64,000 nt of DNA from Nannobrachium achirus (taxonomy: Eukaryota; Chordata; Actinopteri; Myctophiformes; Myctophidae): NCBI GenBank assembly GCA_963921795.1, contig OY997650.1, positions 22,580,963 to 22,644,962 on the forward strand. The letters run 5' to 3'. Positions 47,525-59,464 of the stretch are shown here, one piece after another. Within the stretch, counting starts at the first letter, position 1. Every line of letters begins with the position of its first letter. The notes below the pieces were generated by a model. The model saw only the letters and a list, made by a program, of their open reading frames with translations, did not search any database and had not been told where the DNA came from. The translations under genes were made by a program, and so were the position numbers.

Positions 47525-47981
47525 TTTTACACCCTTCAAGGAGTATTTGGTGGTATTTATACCAGGGGTCTTCAACGTTTTCAGGCCAAAGACCCCTTAG
47601 TCAAGAGATGGATGAAGCAGGGACCCCCACAACCCATAGATACCATATAGTTTAGTTTCATCGTTTGACAGCACAATCCTCCAATCATCAGTGTATTTTG
47701 GATTCATGTCAATTTGTGTTTTCAGATATTTAACCACTTGAACCGTCAATACTTAATAATGTACTTAGTCTGCTCTTTTTCCCCTCTACAAGAAACCTTT
47801 TTTGCCAAAAATAGCTGATTTGTAGATCTGCTATTTTTGGCTAAAGTTCTCAGAATATGGACACCACACAAAGATTTGGAGGACCCCCTGTAGTAACTCT
47901 GAGGACCCCCTAGGAGTCCCGGACCCCTTGTTGAAGACCCATGTTTTACATCCTTCCAGGAGCATTTGGTGGTATTTGTAC
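47525..47981. repeat. 38-bp direct repeats flanking A3
   Basis: 47525-47562 and 47944-47981 match at 34 of 38 bases (ttttacacccttcaagg against ttttacatccttccagg, and so on). Confidence 0.9.
47563..47943 (+). mobile_element. hAT-like MITE, family A, copy 3
   Basis: Starts CAGGGGTCTTCAACG and ends GTTGAAGACCCATG. The palindrome is reduced to AAAAATAGCTGATTTGTAG and GATCTGCTATTTTT at 47803-47840. Flanked by a 38-bp direct repeat rather than a simple 8-bp one. Confidence 0.92.
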
Positions 47982-48156
47982 AGTCCACGTTGAATGAACA
48001 CTGAGGCTTTTACTGTGTGGTGTCGGTGTGCTTTGTTGCGCTTGTTTCTCCAGTGCATGAGCACATGTTATTATTTGTGTCGGTCTACGCAAGTTGTATC
48101 TGTATGTGCACATCTGTGCACGTGTGCGTGCAAATGTTGTAATACATGCGCTGTAC

Positions 48157-48272
<116 letters not shown>

Positions 48273-48600
48273 ATTGGGTGTTAGAGGCCGTCAAGCACTG
48301 GCCGTCTCGGACACCAATCAATAGACTGAAGGACAAGGATGTCAGAACAAAATGTAAGACCTCAGTCCTCCCTGTCGAGTACGACCAGAGAGAGAGAATG
48401 ATGGAGAGGAAGAGAGAGACAGTTTTGTACCTATACATACTGTACATACATATATATACAGTATAGTATATACAGTATAGAGAGAGAGAGAGAGAGACTT
48501 TGCAAAGTGGCAAGTTACAGTTCTGTTCACACAATTCTTTATTAGTAGGGCTCTATCTTTAAACCCATTTAGGCCTAGGATTATTGAATGCTTTAACTAT

Positions 48601-48673
48601 TGAAAAATAGCAGATATACAAGGTCACAGCGCGGCACCGAGTGCCGCGAGCTTGTAGATCTGCTATTTTTGAA
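48601..48673. repeat. Shared palindrome, left copy in F
   Basis: TGAAAAATAGCAGATATAC / AGATCTGCTATTTTTG, apex GCGGCACCGAGTGCCGC. Confidence 0.92.
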
Positions 48674-49016
48674 AAAAATTGTGAACATTAGAATTTTGAC
48701 CCGATTCTATAAGTGTCTTTTGAATCCTTCTAAGGTTTTTTTTTATGTTTCTATGTCAGCAATCTGGCCAGCCATCGTCAAAGAAAAGGTCCTTTTCACT
48801 TAACTGGAGCTCAGTTGGTCTGTTCTTGAGAGACTACTATGTCAGTGGTTCTCAAACCTTTTCATGTGAAGGACCCCCAAAATGATATGTATTTGGCCAC
48901 GGACCCCCATCTCAAAATATTTAGTTCCAGGGACCACCCAGAAGCAAAATTTGAGTTACAAATTTTCGCTTTGAAAATACATATATTCAAAGATTTGCAC
49001 ACATTTTCACGACTTT

Positions 49017-49093
49017 TTCAAAAATAGCAGATCTACAAGCTCGCAGCGCGGCACTCGGTGCCGCGCTGTGAGCTTGTATATCTGCTATTTTTC
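49017..49093. repeat. Shared palindrome, right copy in F
   Basis: TTCAAAAATAGCAGATC / GTATATCTGCTATTTTTC, arms CAAGCTCGCAGCGCGG / CCGCGCTGTGAGCTTG. Confidence 0.95.
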
Positions 49094-49302
49094 ACTGGTT
49101 AAAGCATTCAATAATTCTAGGCCTAAATGGGTGGTTAATTGTACATGCCTTTCCTTTTAGTTTTTTTACATGCTTTGTCAGTTTTTTAAACATCTGTTAA
49201 AGTTTTTTATGTACATGTGTATCATCAATAGTATACAGAACAAAGTGCAGCAGACGGCAGATACAACATGTGCTTTTAAACATAAGGTATGTTTCCCATG
49301 CC

Positions 49303-49952
49303 TTAAAGGACAACTTTGGTTTACAAGGGTTCATATTTTAGATTGTAATTAGAGAAAAGAAAAGGTGGGTGTTAAAATGTTTTCATTTGCTTAATTCTAT
49401 TGTTTTATCGCGTTTACCGTGCTAAAATCTGGGGCATGCGTACGCATGGGGGCATGTGTACAAGTCGCTAAATATGTATTTTTAGACACAATAAGCCATC
49501 AGTTTCTTTTTTGCTATTTTCAGTAACACTTCTAGCCCCCATAGACGGGTTTCTGGTCCACGTTACAATGATAAGAAATAGATGCGTGCGCAGGGTCGGT
49601 ACCAAAATTAGCCAATGAAACCAGCGCTCCCCAAAACAACAGGTTTGGGGATTGGACGGAATTGATTACATGATACAGTCAGCTGTGCATTTAGTCTCAA
49701 TGTTTGTAAACAAGAAACCCGTCTATAAATCACATCCAACCATGAAAGGTTGCGTTGTATCTTGGGAATGGGCTTATTCTGTGTAAAATGACATATTTAG
49801 CCACTTGTACGCATGCCCCCAACCACTGAAATAAGAATCTCTAAAACAATAGAAAGAAGTAAATGAAATATTTTTAACACTCATCTTTTATATTCTTTAA
49901 TTACAATCTAAAATATGAACCCTTGTTGTAAAAAACTAAAGCCAGGGTAAAG
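49303..49952. mobile_element. Long foldback element V
   Basis: Inverted halves of about 650 bp in total. Paired blocks: ACAAGGGTTCATATTTTAG (49323) with its complement near 49925; 'ggggcatgtgtacaag' (49450) with cttgtacgcatgcccc (49805); ATAGACGGGTTTCTGG (49541) with AAGAAACCCGTCTAT (49712). The left end begins TTAAAGGACAAC. Non-coding. Confidence 0.85.
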
Positions 49953-50005
49953 AAACAATAGAAGTAAGACTTTGGAAAGAGGTTTGTGTGCCTTCTCTCA
50001 CAGAG

Positions 50006-50384
50006 CAGACGCACAGATAGACATCAAAGGGGGCTTGAGCCCCTGCCCTTGTATCAGTCTGTAAAAAGTGCCATCTCCAGACCATGAATGCACTGAATTT
50101 AATTACTTTTTACTATGGTGAAAGAAATGCAAATGCCCCCTTTCCATATACAAGGCAGCATTCAAGTGAATTGCCTTGTCCAAACTCTCCTGAACTTGAA
50201 TGCAGCATCTTATGTGTAGAAATCGATGCCGTACGCCACATTTCCAGTATTGACTCGATTATGCTTAATTCCGCGTGCTGCGACGCGGTGTGAGCTTGGA
50301 GGTCTGCTATTTTCGATATTTCCACCAAAAGGCTCTTATAGAAATGTCAGCCGCTGCCTCTCTAACATTCTCTGCACGTCCCTG
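50006..50384 (+). mobile_element. hAT-like MITE, family P, copy 2
   Basis: Starts CAGACGCACAGATAGAC and ends TCTGCACGTCCCTG. Perfect 8-bp duplication tcacagag (49998-50005, 50385-50392). Retains the right half of the palindrome. Confidence 0.94.
50267..50314. repeat. Shared palindrome, right half, in P2
   Basis: CGCGTGCTGCGACGCGGTGTG, AGCTTGGAGGTCTGCTATTTTC. Left arm absent. Confidence 0.82.
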
Positions 50385-50439
50385 TCACAGAGGTTGTTGA
50401 TTGTACAGTAGGTATACTCATTTTACCAGCTTTTATTTC

Positions 50440-50472
50440 ACTCACTCACTCACTCACTCACTCACTCACTCA
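50440..50472. repeat. (CTCA)n microsatellite
   Basis: About eight CTCA units. Confidence 0.95.
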
Positions 50473-51110
50473 CACGCACACGCATGTGTATCCGTACAGT
50501 ATGTGCGTGCGTGCATGTGCGTGTTCATGTTTACATGTGTGCATGTAGGCCTACTGTATATGTGCAAACGTATAAAGAATAATTTACAAACAGTGTTTCT
50601 CATGTGAGCTCTGTTTATTTTAGTTCATCCATTCCAAAAATACTGTGATGTTCCTTCATATATCTAAAACCGTAAAACATGAACAGCTGCACTCCCCTTG
50701 CACTCCCTATTGTTTTCCAACAAGTATTGTTAAGTGAATCTAACAAAAGATGCTTTGTTCTTACTAATCTCTTGTCAGACTCCGAGAATTCATTGCTTCT
50801 CAGCTACCTGGAGCCCAAGAGGATAGAAAAAGCTATCTTTGTTTGTGGAAGATGCCAAAATATTGGTGTGGTCTGCGTGGTCTACCTAGGGTATATGCAC
50901 TTCCATTCTTTTCAGTGGAAATACAGCGACAACATTGCCGCCTACCCTGCAGGCAGCAGTGGCAGAGGGAGGGTGGGCGGCTTCTGCCTCACAAGAGTGT
51001 GCAAGTTGAGCAGAATCAATATGTGGCACTTGTGGGAAACACTGCCACTGACCAAATCGGCGACAAAGGTCACATGGCGGCACCCGACACATTTAGAGCA
51101 CCCGATTCTA
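50473..51110. other. No gene recognised
   Basis: A 144-residue frame (50679-51113) matches nothing I know and has no splice context. Treated as chance. Confidence 0.4.
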
Positions 51111-51114
51111 TGAA

Positions 51115-51445
51115 TGTATAAATCCTAAATCCTAACAGTTTTCTGAAAAAAAACTATGTTTATATATTATTGTTTCACAAACTTTTTATTTTTATTTTTT
51201 TTAATGAAGGACCCCCAGCATTATATGTATTTGGCTGCGGACCCCCATCCCAAAATATGTTCCAGAAGCGAAGATTTGAGTTACAAAGGTTCGCTTTGAA
51301 AAATAAGATTTACACAAATTTGTGTATGATTGTTCAAAATCAGCAGATACAGTATAAAGATAGCAGATATACAAGCTTATAGCGTGACATAGAGTGCCGT
51401 TCTATGAGCTTGTAGATCTGCTATTTTTGAATAGCCAAAGTATAA
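51115..51445 (+). mobile_element. Family E copy 4
   Basis: AATCCTAAATCCTAACAG, 'aaggacccccagcatta', then the palindrome and TTTTTGAATAGCCAAAG. Confidence 0.75.
51359..51428. repeat. Shared palindrome, copy in E4
   Basis: GATAGCAGATATACAAGCTTA / TGAGCTTGTAGATCTGCTATT, apex worn. Confidence 0.9.
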
Positions 51446-51839
51446 AATAATGTTTAAAGAGGTTTCTAAATGAGTAAAACAATAATAAATAAAAAGCCAT
51501 AGAGTATTTGGCTCTACGATGATCTCAGTAGCTTGCTAGATTAAATATTTCATAACAAAATAATTTGTGGGCTTAAAAGTAAAGTCTAGCCTTGAAATTC
51601 TGGTCTCAATAGATATGCATGCCATGCACTCATAGCCTAATATATCTGTTTTAAATTCTCATAGCTGAACTACAGTAATTGCATACAGTATGTGTGACCA
51701 TCATCAAAATGTCCCCAGCCTCTGTTTTTTCTTTCTTTTTCTTTTCCATAAATTCTGTCAACAGTCAACACCCAATGGCATCTGGTCAACTCTGAAAAGA
51801 AAAGTGTGGACTGTGATTATTATCCCCTTTCTTTGACCC

Positions 51840-51996
51840 ACATATCGTCACTCTTGGGCAGAAACCTCGTATCTCACCGCGAGGCGTGGTGTGCTTGTAG
51901 ATCGGCTGTTTTCACTAGTTTAAATCATTTTTAAAATGATAAATGCAAAACGAACGGTTTTGGACATACAAGGTTTTCACCCGACAACGACGATAT
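51840..51996 (-). mobile_element. Family K inner part, copy 3
   Basis: tatcgtcactcttgggc, half palindrome (51876-51912) and 'tttcacccgacaacgacgat'. The outer K termini are absent, so the inner inverted pair may be a separate element. Confidence 0.8.
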
Positions 51997-52430
51997 ACTA
52001 GCAACATCACTAGATGGGAGGTGTGTGTCCGTATGCACGCTTACTGTAACAAAAAAAAAACACAGTCCTGCTCTGTCCCTGCTGCCTAAAAGCTTCTCTC
52101 TGACATAAATTAGCATGTGGTTCTTCAAAGGTAGATGGCTCCAATTTTCCTGTGAAAGGTCTGTGGAGTGGAGTTGTGTGTAATAGCTGAACCCGTCACA
52201 AAGCCAAGGCTGCCGTCACCTTGGAGAAAGAACACACACTCACCCTCTCTAACACTCTCATTCCGTTCCCTCTCTATCGCTCTCGCTCGCTCAAATCGTC
52301 CTTTCACCCTGTCTGTCTCCTGTGTTACATTGCTTTCTTGCGTTTCCCTGTTCCCTCTCTGCAGGGGTGTCGCACCAAATTCTGGGCCCTTGGTTACAAG
52401 GCTTCACTCACATTTTGTGCTTCAACTATT

Positions 52431-52506
52431 GAAAAATAGCAGATATACAAACTCACAGCACGGCACTGAGTACCGCGCTCCGAGCTTGTAGATCTGCTAT
52501 TTTTGA
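52431..52506. repeat. Shared palindrome, first position of D4
   Basis: GAAAAATAGCAGATATAC / GATCTGCTATTTTTG, apex GGCACTGAGTACCGCGC. Confidence 0.93.
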
Positions 52507-52738
52507 AAAATCGTGAAAATGTGTGCAAGTCTTTGAATATTTCAAATCTTCCAAATTTTGGAAAAACCTATGTTTCTATGTCAGTGGTGCTCAAACCTTT
52601 TCATGTTGAAGGACCCCCGAAATTATATGTATTTGGCCACGGACCCCCATCTCAAAATATTTAGTTCCAGGGACCCCCCCCCCCCCCCCCCCCCCCCAGA
52701 AGCAAAGTTTTAGTTACAAACAGTTTTCACGACTTTTC

Positions 52739-52812
52739 AAAAAATAGCAGATCTACAAGCTCGCAGCGCGGCACTCGGTGCCGCGCTGTGAGCTTGTATA
52801 TCTGCTATTTTC
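52739..52812. repeat. Shared palindrome, second position of D4
   Basis: Arms CAAGCTCGCAGCGCGG / CCGCGCTGTGAGCTTG, same as in F and D1. Confidence 0.95.
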
Positions 52813-52914
52813 AATGGCTAGAGTTTAAAATAATTAAGGCTCCTCCTCCTTGGGCCCTAGTAACTCATTCCCACTTTCCCCCCCAGTTGTGACGCCCCTG
52901 CCTCTCTGTATCTT

Positions 52915-53525
52915 TCTTCCTTTTTCCCATGCGCCACCTCCAATTGCTTCCTTTTCTGATTCTCGCCCCTTCGCTTTCTCCCCTCCTCCTTTCTGTCTCC
53001 CCGCTTGTCTCTCTAAATTCCCTGCTTCCCTGCTGCACGTCTTCTTTTTTTCTCTCTCTCTCTCTCACCCTCCTCCGTCCCTCTCAGGACCTTTTCCCTC
53101 CCTCTCTTTTCTTCCCGTTCTTTCCTCTGACACCTTTGTGCTTCTCTCGCTTCTTCATCCCGAGGCTCTGTTTTCCATATATCTATCCATGTCACTTTAA
53201 CCATGCACGTGAAACTGTGATTTGAGATATACCTGCTTCTATTTTTATGTGCCGTATAAGCTCTGGATATGTCGAAGAAAGCCTTTATGTCCGTAGTGCC
53301 TTTGATCCATTGATATTTTTGTAATCATGCACCTTATATAGTGGACTCTGTATATTGATTTGACTTGCCTTCCTGCTATTTCGCTTCTGTTCCTTTCTTC
53401 TCTATTCTCTCTTTCCCCCCAAAAAAGAATTTGACAGACTCTTTTACACCTGTAATCGTGTGATGTGACAATGAAGTTAATTCAGATTCTCTTCTATACT
53501 GTATGTATTGTATCACTCTCTCCTT
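52915..53525. other. CT-rich stretch, no gene seen
   Basis: Pyrimidine-rich to about 53190. No exon recognised. Confidence 0.4.
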
Positions 53526-53609
53526 CTTTATCTCTCCCAGGGGCGTCACAAGGGGGAAAACGAGGGACTGAGTTACTAGGGCCCAAGGTGGAGGGGCCTT
53601 AATTACTAT

Positions 53610-53683
53610 TGAAAAATAGCAGATATACAAGCTCACAGCGCGGCACCGAGTATCTCTGCGAGCTTGTAGATCTGCTATTTTTG
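53610..53683. repeat. Shared palindrome, first in D5
   Basis: GAAAAATAGCAGATATAC / GATCTGCTATTTTTG, apex GCGGCACCGAGTATCTC. Confidence 0.92.
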
Positions 53684-53855
53684 AAAAGTCGTGAAAATGT
53701 TTTGAGATGGGGGTCCGTGGCCAAATTACATATCATTTTGGGTGTCCTTCACATGAAAAGGTTTGAGCACCACTGACATAGAAACATAGGTTTTTCAAAA
53801 AAACCTTGGAAGGATTTGAAATATTCAAAGACTTGCACACATTTTTTAAATTTGT

Positions 53856-53889
53856 CAAAAATAGCAGATCTGTATATCTGCTATTTTTC
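53856..53889. repeat. Shared palindrome, minimal form in D5
   Basis: AAAAATAGCAGATCTG joined directly to TATATCTGCTATTTTTC. All inner arms are deleted but symmetry is kept. Confidence 0.92.
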
Positions 53890-54239
53890 AATAGTTAAAG
53901 CACAAAATAATGCTTAATAATGCGTTCCCAGTCTAAATGGGTTAAACCACCTCCCCCTATGAAGAACATTCATGGGTGGCCCGCAGTGAATCCTTGTACC
54001 CAGGGCCCAGAATTTGGTGCGACACCCCTGATCTCTCCATCACTCTCCCCATTCTTTATCGCTTTTTATGCTTTTCCTCTCTTTGGATGACTTTTCTTTC
54101 AATTTGTACATTTGTCAACGCAATCTGTTTTTGATGAGATGTGGATATACAGTACATGCAGTCACGAGAAGAACTTGAGAGAATATCGGTTTCCATTGGA
54201 CAGATTGAAAATAACTTTATACTTGACATTTAACCACTT

Positions 54240-54300
54240 GAACCCCAGCATCCCTATTCTGGGGGGAACATTCATCCCCAAAAAAAAGGGATTTGCATTT
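54240..54300 (+). mobile_element. Family G start
   Basis: TTAACCACTTGAACCCCAGC, 'ctattctggggggaac'. TTAA at 54240-54243. A related start is at 61339 (TTAACCACTCAAGCCC). Right end not found. Confidence 0.55.
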
Positions 54301-54432
54301 GTGCACGATTCAGCAGGCAAGGTCAAAACTTTTTTTTTTTTTTTTTTTTAAACAATGTTTATTTAGTTTTTTTTTTTACATTTACTTGACAATAAAAAAG
54401 ACTCAAAACCTTTTTCCTTTCATGCCGACAAG

Positions 54433-54771
54433 CGCCACAATGTTGTTAAGATATCACTGTTAGGACCGACATGGAAGCCCTCATGATCAGCTAATTCAGA
54501 CGCCACAATGTTGTTAAGATATCACTGTTAGGACCGACATGGAAGCCCTCATGATCAGCTAATTCAGACGCCACAATGTTGGTAAGATATCACTGTTAGG
54601 ACCAACATGGAAGCCCTCATGATCAGCTAATTCAGACGCCACAATGTTGGTAAGATATCACTGTTAGGACCGACATGGAAGCCCTCATGATCAGCTAATT
54701 CAGACGCCACAATGTTGGTAAGATATCACTGTTAGGACCGACATGGAAGCCCTCATGATCAGCTAATTCAG
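54433..54771. repeat. 68-bp tandem repeat, five units
   Basis: Units start at 54433, 54501, 54569, 54637 and 54705 (CGCCACAATGTTG...). The spacing is exactly 68 each time and units differ by one to three bases (ttgttaag/ttggtaag, gaccgac/gaccaac). Confidence 0.98.
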
Positions 54772-54984
54772 CCATAATCTGCTTTACATGCCCTCACCTT
54801 CTTTAATGTGTCTCTAACCGGGACAGGGAGGTCCCTGTGCTGCGTAATGAGTGATGCTGCATGTGAGGAGGGCCTGTGTTACAGTGCAGCCCGGGCCAAA
54901 TTCACATTGTGTATAATGGGTTGCGTGAGGCGATTTGTGTGCTGTTAATGATGTACTGTTGAACGGGCGGAGGTTGGGAATCGC

Positions 54985-55161
<177 letters not shown>

Positions 55162-55261
55162 GAGATTTAAATGTTGCTTTTAATCAGGGCGACTAACATC
55201 CGCAATGGCTTGGAAGCATGCCTAACAGGCCAATTTCATTTTTATGTTCATCAAATGCACC

Positions 55262-56045
<784 letters not shown>

Positions 56046-56048
56046 TAG

Positions 56049-56123
56049 AGGTTAAACACATGAACCCCGTAGCGACCATATGCTGAACATTCTGCGAAAA
56101 ATAGCAGATCTACAAGCTCAGAA
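56049..56123. mobile_element. Family G fragment with left half palindrome
   Basis: Ttaaacacatgaaccccgtag, 'gcgaaaaatagcagatctac', AAGCTCA, then sequence is broken just before B4. Confidence 0.65.
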
Positions 56124-56138
56124 GAAGGTGATCTAGTA

Positions 56139-56428
56139 CAGTGGTTCTCAACCTGTGGGTCGGGACCCCCAGGGGGTTCCCCCAATTTATTTTGGAGGGG
56201 GTCCCCAGATGATTAACTTATGTGCAACATTGTTTTCTCATGCGCTCGACAGTAAACAAACCAACATAAAATGTAAGTGTATATACTGGGTATGCACATT
56301 TCTAAAGTGATAATTTAAGGATTTTGTAATACCTCTAGATGCAGAAATTGTACAAATAGCCGCTCTACATGCTCACAACGCCTCGCGTTGCAAGGTGTCG
56401 TGAGCATGTAGATCTGCTATTTTCAATG
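56139..56428 (+). mobile_element. hAT-like MITE, family B, copy 4, right-truncated
   Basis: Starts CAGTGGTTCTCAACCTG. B sequence runs through the palindrome and stops at about 56428. Confidence 0.88.
56353..56425. repeat. Shared palindrome, copy in B4
   Basis: B variant arms CATGCTCACAACGCC / GGTGTCGTGAGCATG. Confidence 0.92.
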
Positions 56429-56933
56429 CGCGGGGTGCACTCCGGTCAATGAAATATATAGGGTTTGCATGGTTAAACTTCCATGCCAGCATCAATACAT
56501 GGCATTGTCTATTCACAGTTTCAGCCATGTGGGCCTTATCATAACATACCTTACACACCATTTTCCTGTTAATGGCTTTATTTTTGGATTTCACGTCTGT
56601 TTACATTTTCTCACAAAGTCATTAAAACGTCACTGAACTTGCATGAATAACCGATTCAGTGTTGGTGAAACATCATTGCACGGTTAGTAAGACATTAACG
56701 TGTGAATTTAATTTGTAAATCAATCTGTTTTCCTTGAGCTGTTTTCATCTGTCTTTCAGCATGCACTTTAAAATGCTTTTAAAGGCGGCGATAATGTAAT
56801 ATTTTACCAACAATAAGGGTAATGAAGTCCAGCATGTTAGACATGTGTTCACTGTGTTGGACACACTCAGTGGCAGGGGCCAGGCTGTTGAGCTCAATCT
56901 GGTGGAAATCTCATAGATGCCTTTCAGCCTTTT

Positions 56934-57378
56934 CAGTGGTGTAGTAACAAATAGATTTACTTAAGTACAGTTTTGAGGTATTTTTACTTTACTTGAGTAT
57001 TTCCATTCCAATTTCCAGTACTTTTACTTATACTCCTCTACATCTCGGCTCCAAATATTGTACTTTTACTCCACTATAACTTATTTGAAAAGTTTAGTTA
57101 CGGTAGTTACTTTGCAGATATAAACTTTAGATTATATTATAAAACATACATGAATCCACTTTAGCCCTATTTTATACCTCTACAAGCTCACAAGGTGTCG
57201 CAACGACGTGTTGTGAGCTTGTAGATCTGCTTTTTTCAAACATCTTTGTACTTTTACTTTTGGTACTTTAAGTACATTTTGATACCAATACTTTTGTATT
57301 TTTACTCTAGTAAATTTAGAATTCCGGACGTATAACAGAGTATTTCTACATTGCAGTATTGATACTTTTACTTAAAGA
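56934..57378 (+). mobile_element. hAT-like MITE, family N, copy 3
   Basis: Starts CAGTGGTGTAGTAAC. N body with palindrome in the middle. Right terminus worn near ttacttaaagaaatgtg. Confidence 0.85.
57179..57240. repeat. Shared palindrome, copy in N3
   Basis: TCTACAAGCTCACAAGGTG with ACGTGTTGTGAGCTTGTAG. Left collar lost. Confidence 0.88.
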
Positions 57379-57379
57379 A

Positions 57380-58355
57380 ATGTGTGATAGAAATATTATT
57401 TGTAAACAACAACACCTTTTTATTCCCTTATGAGATACAATAATCCATCACAAAGCAATAAGACAGGAGAGTGATTCAGAGTGAGAATGGAATGTTTACT
57501 ATGGAGAGAGAGAATTCAAGACAGGTACAGTACAGAAATAATGGTTCAATGGTTCGTGCTCTCTCTGACAATGATGTTTTGACATGAGTATAAGTATGGT
57601 CATTTCATCAGTCAATGGATGACGTTTCAACAGTACATAGGATGTTTCTTGTCCACAAGTGGGTTCCATATACGTGGCAAAGAGTTCATAGGTTGCTGAA
57701 GGGATGTCCTTCCAGGCTGAGCTGAACCAAAACAATTCTCATTGTTTTTGGTACAGGCTCCATGGCAGTATAAGGCTCTATTTCTACCAGACAGAAGCCT
57801 GGCCTTGTAAATGCTGCACATGGCATTATGGCTATGCCTTAGGGTCAGGTGGTCAGTTGGTCATCAATATGAAATGATAAAAAGATGATATAAACCACAA
57901 CACAATACCTAACAATGTGTTCCACCACTGCTTTCAACCTCCACTCGCTCCCTCTTCCGCGCTCTCTCTCCCTCCATCATGGGTAGTTTTCTTTAAAGGG
58001 GTCGTCTGACATGCTAATGTGCTAAAGGATCTTGGTGCGGTGCGACGTCCGACGAAAGAGCTCCCATGATGCATCGCTCAACTGTGTTCATTATACGATC
58101 CCCCCATCACAAGATGCCTCCTCCGCCTCACCTGCCCGTCCATCCTCTCCTCTCCCTCCATCCACTCTCATCTGCATGCTGTTCAGGCTGGAGGTCATGC
58201 GAGGACCCCCTGGTGAGCCTGCAGCGTGTGGAGAGAGATGGACTGACCCCCAGCTGACCGGATACCACTCAATACACCTATTACACACATTCACTGTGCA
58301 ATCAAATCTCTTCTGCTATGATGATTACCGGGAGATATTTCAGTGCTGTCCATGT
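57380..58355. other. No gene seen
   Basis: Nothing recognised. Confidence 0.4.
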
Positions 58356-58362
58356 GCGTACA

Positions 58363-58572
<210 letters not shown>

Positions 58573-59091
58573 CTCACTCAGTCAGACCCATAGCTCATCT
58601 TAGAGTGCCCTGCATCTACAGTATGGCCGCTCTGACGACGATGCTTTTAACAGCGCTTCTGCAACAACAGAACAGCCTCCCATTCAGGTACTGTAGCCCC
58701 AACGCCCCGCACAGCGCCCTCCAAACACCACCCCTCTCCTCCCATAAGTGCCTCGCCGTCAATGGACATGCAAATAGGTTCACGCAGTTAGGAGCCTTTG
58801 TTTGGGGGCTCTCGGTCTGAAGAGACATCACGAGGGCCTGTTCTTTTGTCCCCATCTCGTCTCGTCTTCTCACTAACCCTTCCTCCTCCTCCTCCTCCTC
58901 TGTGGAAGGAAAACCCGAGTTTTGCCTCTCTGTGGCCATTGTTTGTGAGAAGAAGGTTCCCTCTTACACAGATGAGATGTGGCTTTCAGTCTGTCTGTGT
59001 TCAAGGTTGTACTTTATTGTTGCCTCTTTTGTACAGGTACATAAGAGTAAAACTTGGGTTTGTTTGGGATCCTTTAGACAATGCAGTGGTA

Positions 59092-59342
59092 TATATCGTC
59101 ACTGTCGGGCAGAAACCTTGTATCTCCAAGTTTAAAATGTGTATGTTTTTTCGCAAAGTAAAGCCCTGCTTCAGCATACACGGCCGTCGCGCAAAGGTAG
59201 TGAAACAGCTGATCTACAAGCACACAGGTGTTGTGTGCTTGTAGATCGGCTGTTTTCACTAGTTTAAATCATTTTTAAAATGTTAAAATGCAAAACAAAC
59301 AGGTTTTGGACACACAGGGTTTTCACCCGACAATGACGATAA
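59092..59342 (+). mobile_element. Family K inner element, copy 4
   Basis: TATATCGTCACTGTCGGGC to CACCCGACAATGACGATA, an inverted pair enclosing a K-type palindrome. No outer K termini. Confidence 0.85.
59199..59260. repeat. Shared palindrome, copy in K4
   Basis: AGTGAAACAGCTGATC / GATCGGCTGTTTTCACT, arms CAAGCACACAG / TGTTGTGTGCTTG. Confidence 0.9.
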
Positions 59343-59376
59343 TAACAGCAAACAACAGGAAAAAAAGGAAAAACCT

Positions 59377-59415
59377 GTGTGTGTTTGTGTGTGTTTGTGT
59401 GTGTTTGTGTGTGTG

Positions 59416-59459
<44 letters not shown>

Positions 59460-59462
59460 TGT
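59377..59462. repeat. (GT)n-(GCGT)n tract
   Basis: TGTGTGTTTG units, then GCGT units. Confidence 0.95.
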
Positions 59463-59464
59463 GA

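Larger units (their letters stand above)
48559..49138. mobile_element. TTAA-type MITE, family F, with two palindromes
   Basis: Long inverted ends: ACCCATTTAGGCCTAGGATT at left against its near-complement at 49110-49132. TTAA at 48559-48562 and 49135-49138. Palindromes near both ends and an E-type centre (gtggttctcaaacc, 'ggacccccaaaatgata'). This seems to be the element whose sequence fills family D. Confidence 0.8.
52362..52900 (+). mobile_element. hAT-like MITE, family D, copy 4 (most complete)
   Basis: Starts CAGGGGTGTCGCACC and ends GACGCCCCTG. Perfect 8-bp duplication cctctctg (52354-52361, 52901-52908). Carries both palindromes and a C run of about 25 at 52673-52697. Confidence 0.97.
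53538..54030 (-). mobile_element. hAT-like MITE, family D, copy 5
   Basis: Starts CAGGGGCGTCACAAGG and ends TTGGTGCGACACCCCTG. Perfect 8-bp duplication atctctcc (53530-53537, 54031-54038). One full palindrome (53610-53683) and one reduced to about 34 bp (53856-53889). Confidence 0.97.

Noticed and set aside
50679..51113. 144-residue frame as a host exon
   Set aside because: No recognised family, no splice signals at its edges, no support on either side.
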